DNA of 41,704 bases from UBA8752 sp049610565 (GTDB lineage Bacteria; Bacteroidota; Bacteroidia; Flavobacteriales_D; Sanyastnellaceae), in assembly GCA_049610565.1 (NCBI GenBank), contig JBMYZR010000013.1:1-41704 (forward strand). Reading direction: 5' to 3'. The notes beneath the pieces were generated by a model. It searched no databases and was not told the origin of the DNA. It saw only the letters and a list, made by a program, of their open reading frames with translations. The position numbers and the translations under genes are program-made. Positions 40,649-41,704 of the stretch are shown here, in pieces. Within the stretch, counting starts at the first letter, position 1. Each line of letters begins with the position of its first letter.

Positions 40649-41704
40649 ATGCGCGACACTGTCATTTCCGACCTCATTCAGAAGGAACACGAACGCCAGA
40701 CCCATGGCGTCGAGCTCATTGCCTCCGAGAACTATGCGAGCGACCAGGTCATGGCCGCCCAGGGTTCCGTACTGACCAACAAGTACGCCGAAGGCCTTCC
40801 CGGCAAGCGCTACTACGGCGGTTGCGGCGTGGTGGATCAGGTGGAGGACATTGCCCGCCAGCGGTTGTGCGAATTGTTTGGCGCCGAATGGGCCAACGTC
40901 CAGCCGCACAGCGGGGCCAGCGCCAACAGCGCCGTGATGCTCGCTTGCCTGAAGCCGGGCGACAAGATCATGGGGTTCGACCTCGCCCATGGTGGGCACT
41001 TGACCCACGGTTCGCCGGTGAACTACAGCGGCAAGCTCTACGACCCGGTGTTCTACGGGGTGGAAGAAGAGACCGGCACCATCGATATGGACAAGGTGGC
41101 CGAGACCGCCGAGCGCGAGAAGCCGAAGCTGCTCATTTGCGGAGCGTCCGCATACAGCCGCGATTGGGACTACAAGCGCTTCCGGGAGATCGCCGACAGT
41201 GTGGGCGCCTTGCTCTTGGCCGACATCAGCCATCCGTCCGGGCTCATTGCCACGGGCCTGCTCAACAATCCGATGCCGCATTGCCACATCGTGACGTCCA
41301 CCACGCACAAGACCCTGCGCGGTCCGCGCGGCGGCATCATCATGGTGGGCCGCGACATGGACAACCCGTGGGGCTTGACCACGCCGAAAGGGGTCGTCCG
41401 CAAGCTGTCCTCTCTGCTCGACAGCGCGGTCTTCCCGGGCATGCAGGGCGGACCGCTCGAGCACGTCATCGCCGGCAAGGCGGTCGCGTTTGGCGAGGCC
41501 CTCGAGCCGGCCTACAAAGCCTACACCGAGCAGGTCATCCGCAACGCCCAGGCGATGGCCAAGGCCTTCACCGACCGCGGGTACCACCTCATCAGCGGTG
41601 GCACGGACAACCACCTCATGTTGATTGACCTGCGCAACAAGGACATCACTGGAAAGGCCGCCGACGCGGCCCTCGGTGCTGCGCACATCACCGTCAACAA
41701 GAAC
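40649..41704 (+). CDS. glyA: Serine hydroxymethyltransferase (partial, runs off the window)
   Basis: 352 codons from the ATG at 40649 with no stop before the window edge; the family is usually about 420-430 residues, so roughly 70-80 residues are missing. Starts MRDTVISDLIQKEHERQ. Hallmarks: VELIASENYAS, TNKYAEGLPGKRYYGGC, NVQPHSGASANSAV, HGGHLTHG, and the PLP-lysine site TSTTHKTLRGPRGG. Interconverts serine and glycine with transfer of a one-carbon unit to THF. PurU at 23920-24798 works on the same folate pool. Confidence 0.96.
   Translation, partial: MRDTVISDLIQKEHERQTHGVELIASENYASDQVMAAQGSVLTNKYAEGLPGKRYYGGCGVVDQVEDIARQRLCELFGAEWANVQPHSGASANSAVMLACLKPGDKIMGFDLAHGGHLTHGSPVNYSGKLYDPVFYGVEEETGTIDMDKVAETAEREKPKLLICGASAYSRDWDYKRFREIADSVGALLLADISHPSGLIATGLLNNPMPHCHIVTSTTHKTLRGPRGGIIMVGRDMDNPWGLTTPKGVVRKLSSLLDSAVFPGMQGGPLEHVIAGKAVAFGEALEPAYKAYTEQVIRNAQAMAKAFTDRGYHLISGGTDNHLMLIDLRNKDITGKAADAALGAAHITVNKN

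Overview
The window is one continuous stretch of a GC-rich bacterial chromosome with densely packed genes. It very probably comes from a marine, free-living member of the Bacteroidota (Flavobacteriia-like). Support for this: an adjacent SusC/SusD pair, two proteins with type IX secretion C-termini, FISUMP lipoproteins, DUF4920 and DUF4625 proteins, a cold-shock protein with the Bacteroidota N-terminus GRSQETF, and promoters of the TTG-N20-TAnnTTyG class. I see no insertion sequence, prophage, CRISPR array, rRNA or tRNA. The taxonomy is an inference from gene content.

Layout. 1-2.3 kb: two FISUMP surface lipoproteins. 2.3-4.5 kb: a minus-strand operon (zinc ribbon, PNGase F-like lipoprotein, PhzF family) with 4-base overlaps. 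4.7-5.3 kb: an O-methyltransferase-like gene. 5.3-8.4 kb: a minus-strand sulfur operon, cysM-mec-cysO-moeZ. This is the sulfur-carrier-protein route to cysteine best known from Mycobacterium. It is preceded by a 24-residue leader peptide with a Cys-Val-Cys-Cys-Cys-Cys run and an intrinsic terminator, which together form a textbook cysteine attenuator. 8.7-11.7 kb: an HTTM membrane protein and an FG-GAP/ASPIC secreted protein. 11.9-22.8 kb: a laminarin-type polysaccharide utilisation locus (GH3, a carbohydrate-binding T9SS protein with a Kazal domain, SusC, SusD, PKD lipoprotein, GH16) with a 19-base palindrome in front. 22.9-24.8 kb: DUF4920, a monohaem cytochrome and PurU. 24.8-25.7 kb: a gene-free convergent gap that looks like a self-contained transcription unit for a structured RNA of about 830 nt. 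25.7-31.8 kb: a large repeat-rich T9SS protein, DinB, a eukaryote-like sulfotransferase, a secreted protein of unknown function and a GreA-like protein. 31.8-36.7 kb: cold-shock protein, two conserved or unknown proteins, a fatty acid desaturase and TypA/BipA. 36.9-40.5 kb: a probable metal-uptake cassette (His-rich exported protein, TonB receptor, acidic/His DUF4625 lipoprotein). 40.6 kb to the end: glyA, cut by the window edge.

Two observations stand out. The first is the cysteine attenuator controlling a CysO/Mec/MoeZ/CysM operon in a Bacteroidota genome, where the CysO tail carries two residues after Gly-Gly that the neighbouring JAMM protease would have to remove. The second is the orphan RNA unit. 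It has a TTG-N20-TATTTTCG promoter, six CUUCGG hexamers all on the same strand (several closing perfect hairpins), and a 9-bp terminator stem followed by a T-tract. In addition, many genes have their promoter -7 box only 4-7 bases before the start codon, which suggests that leaderless mRNAs are common in this organism.
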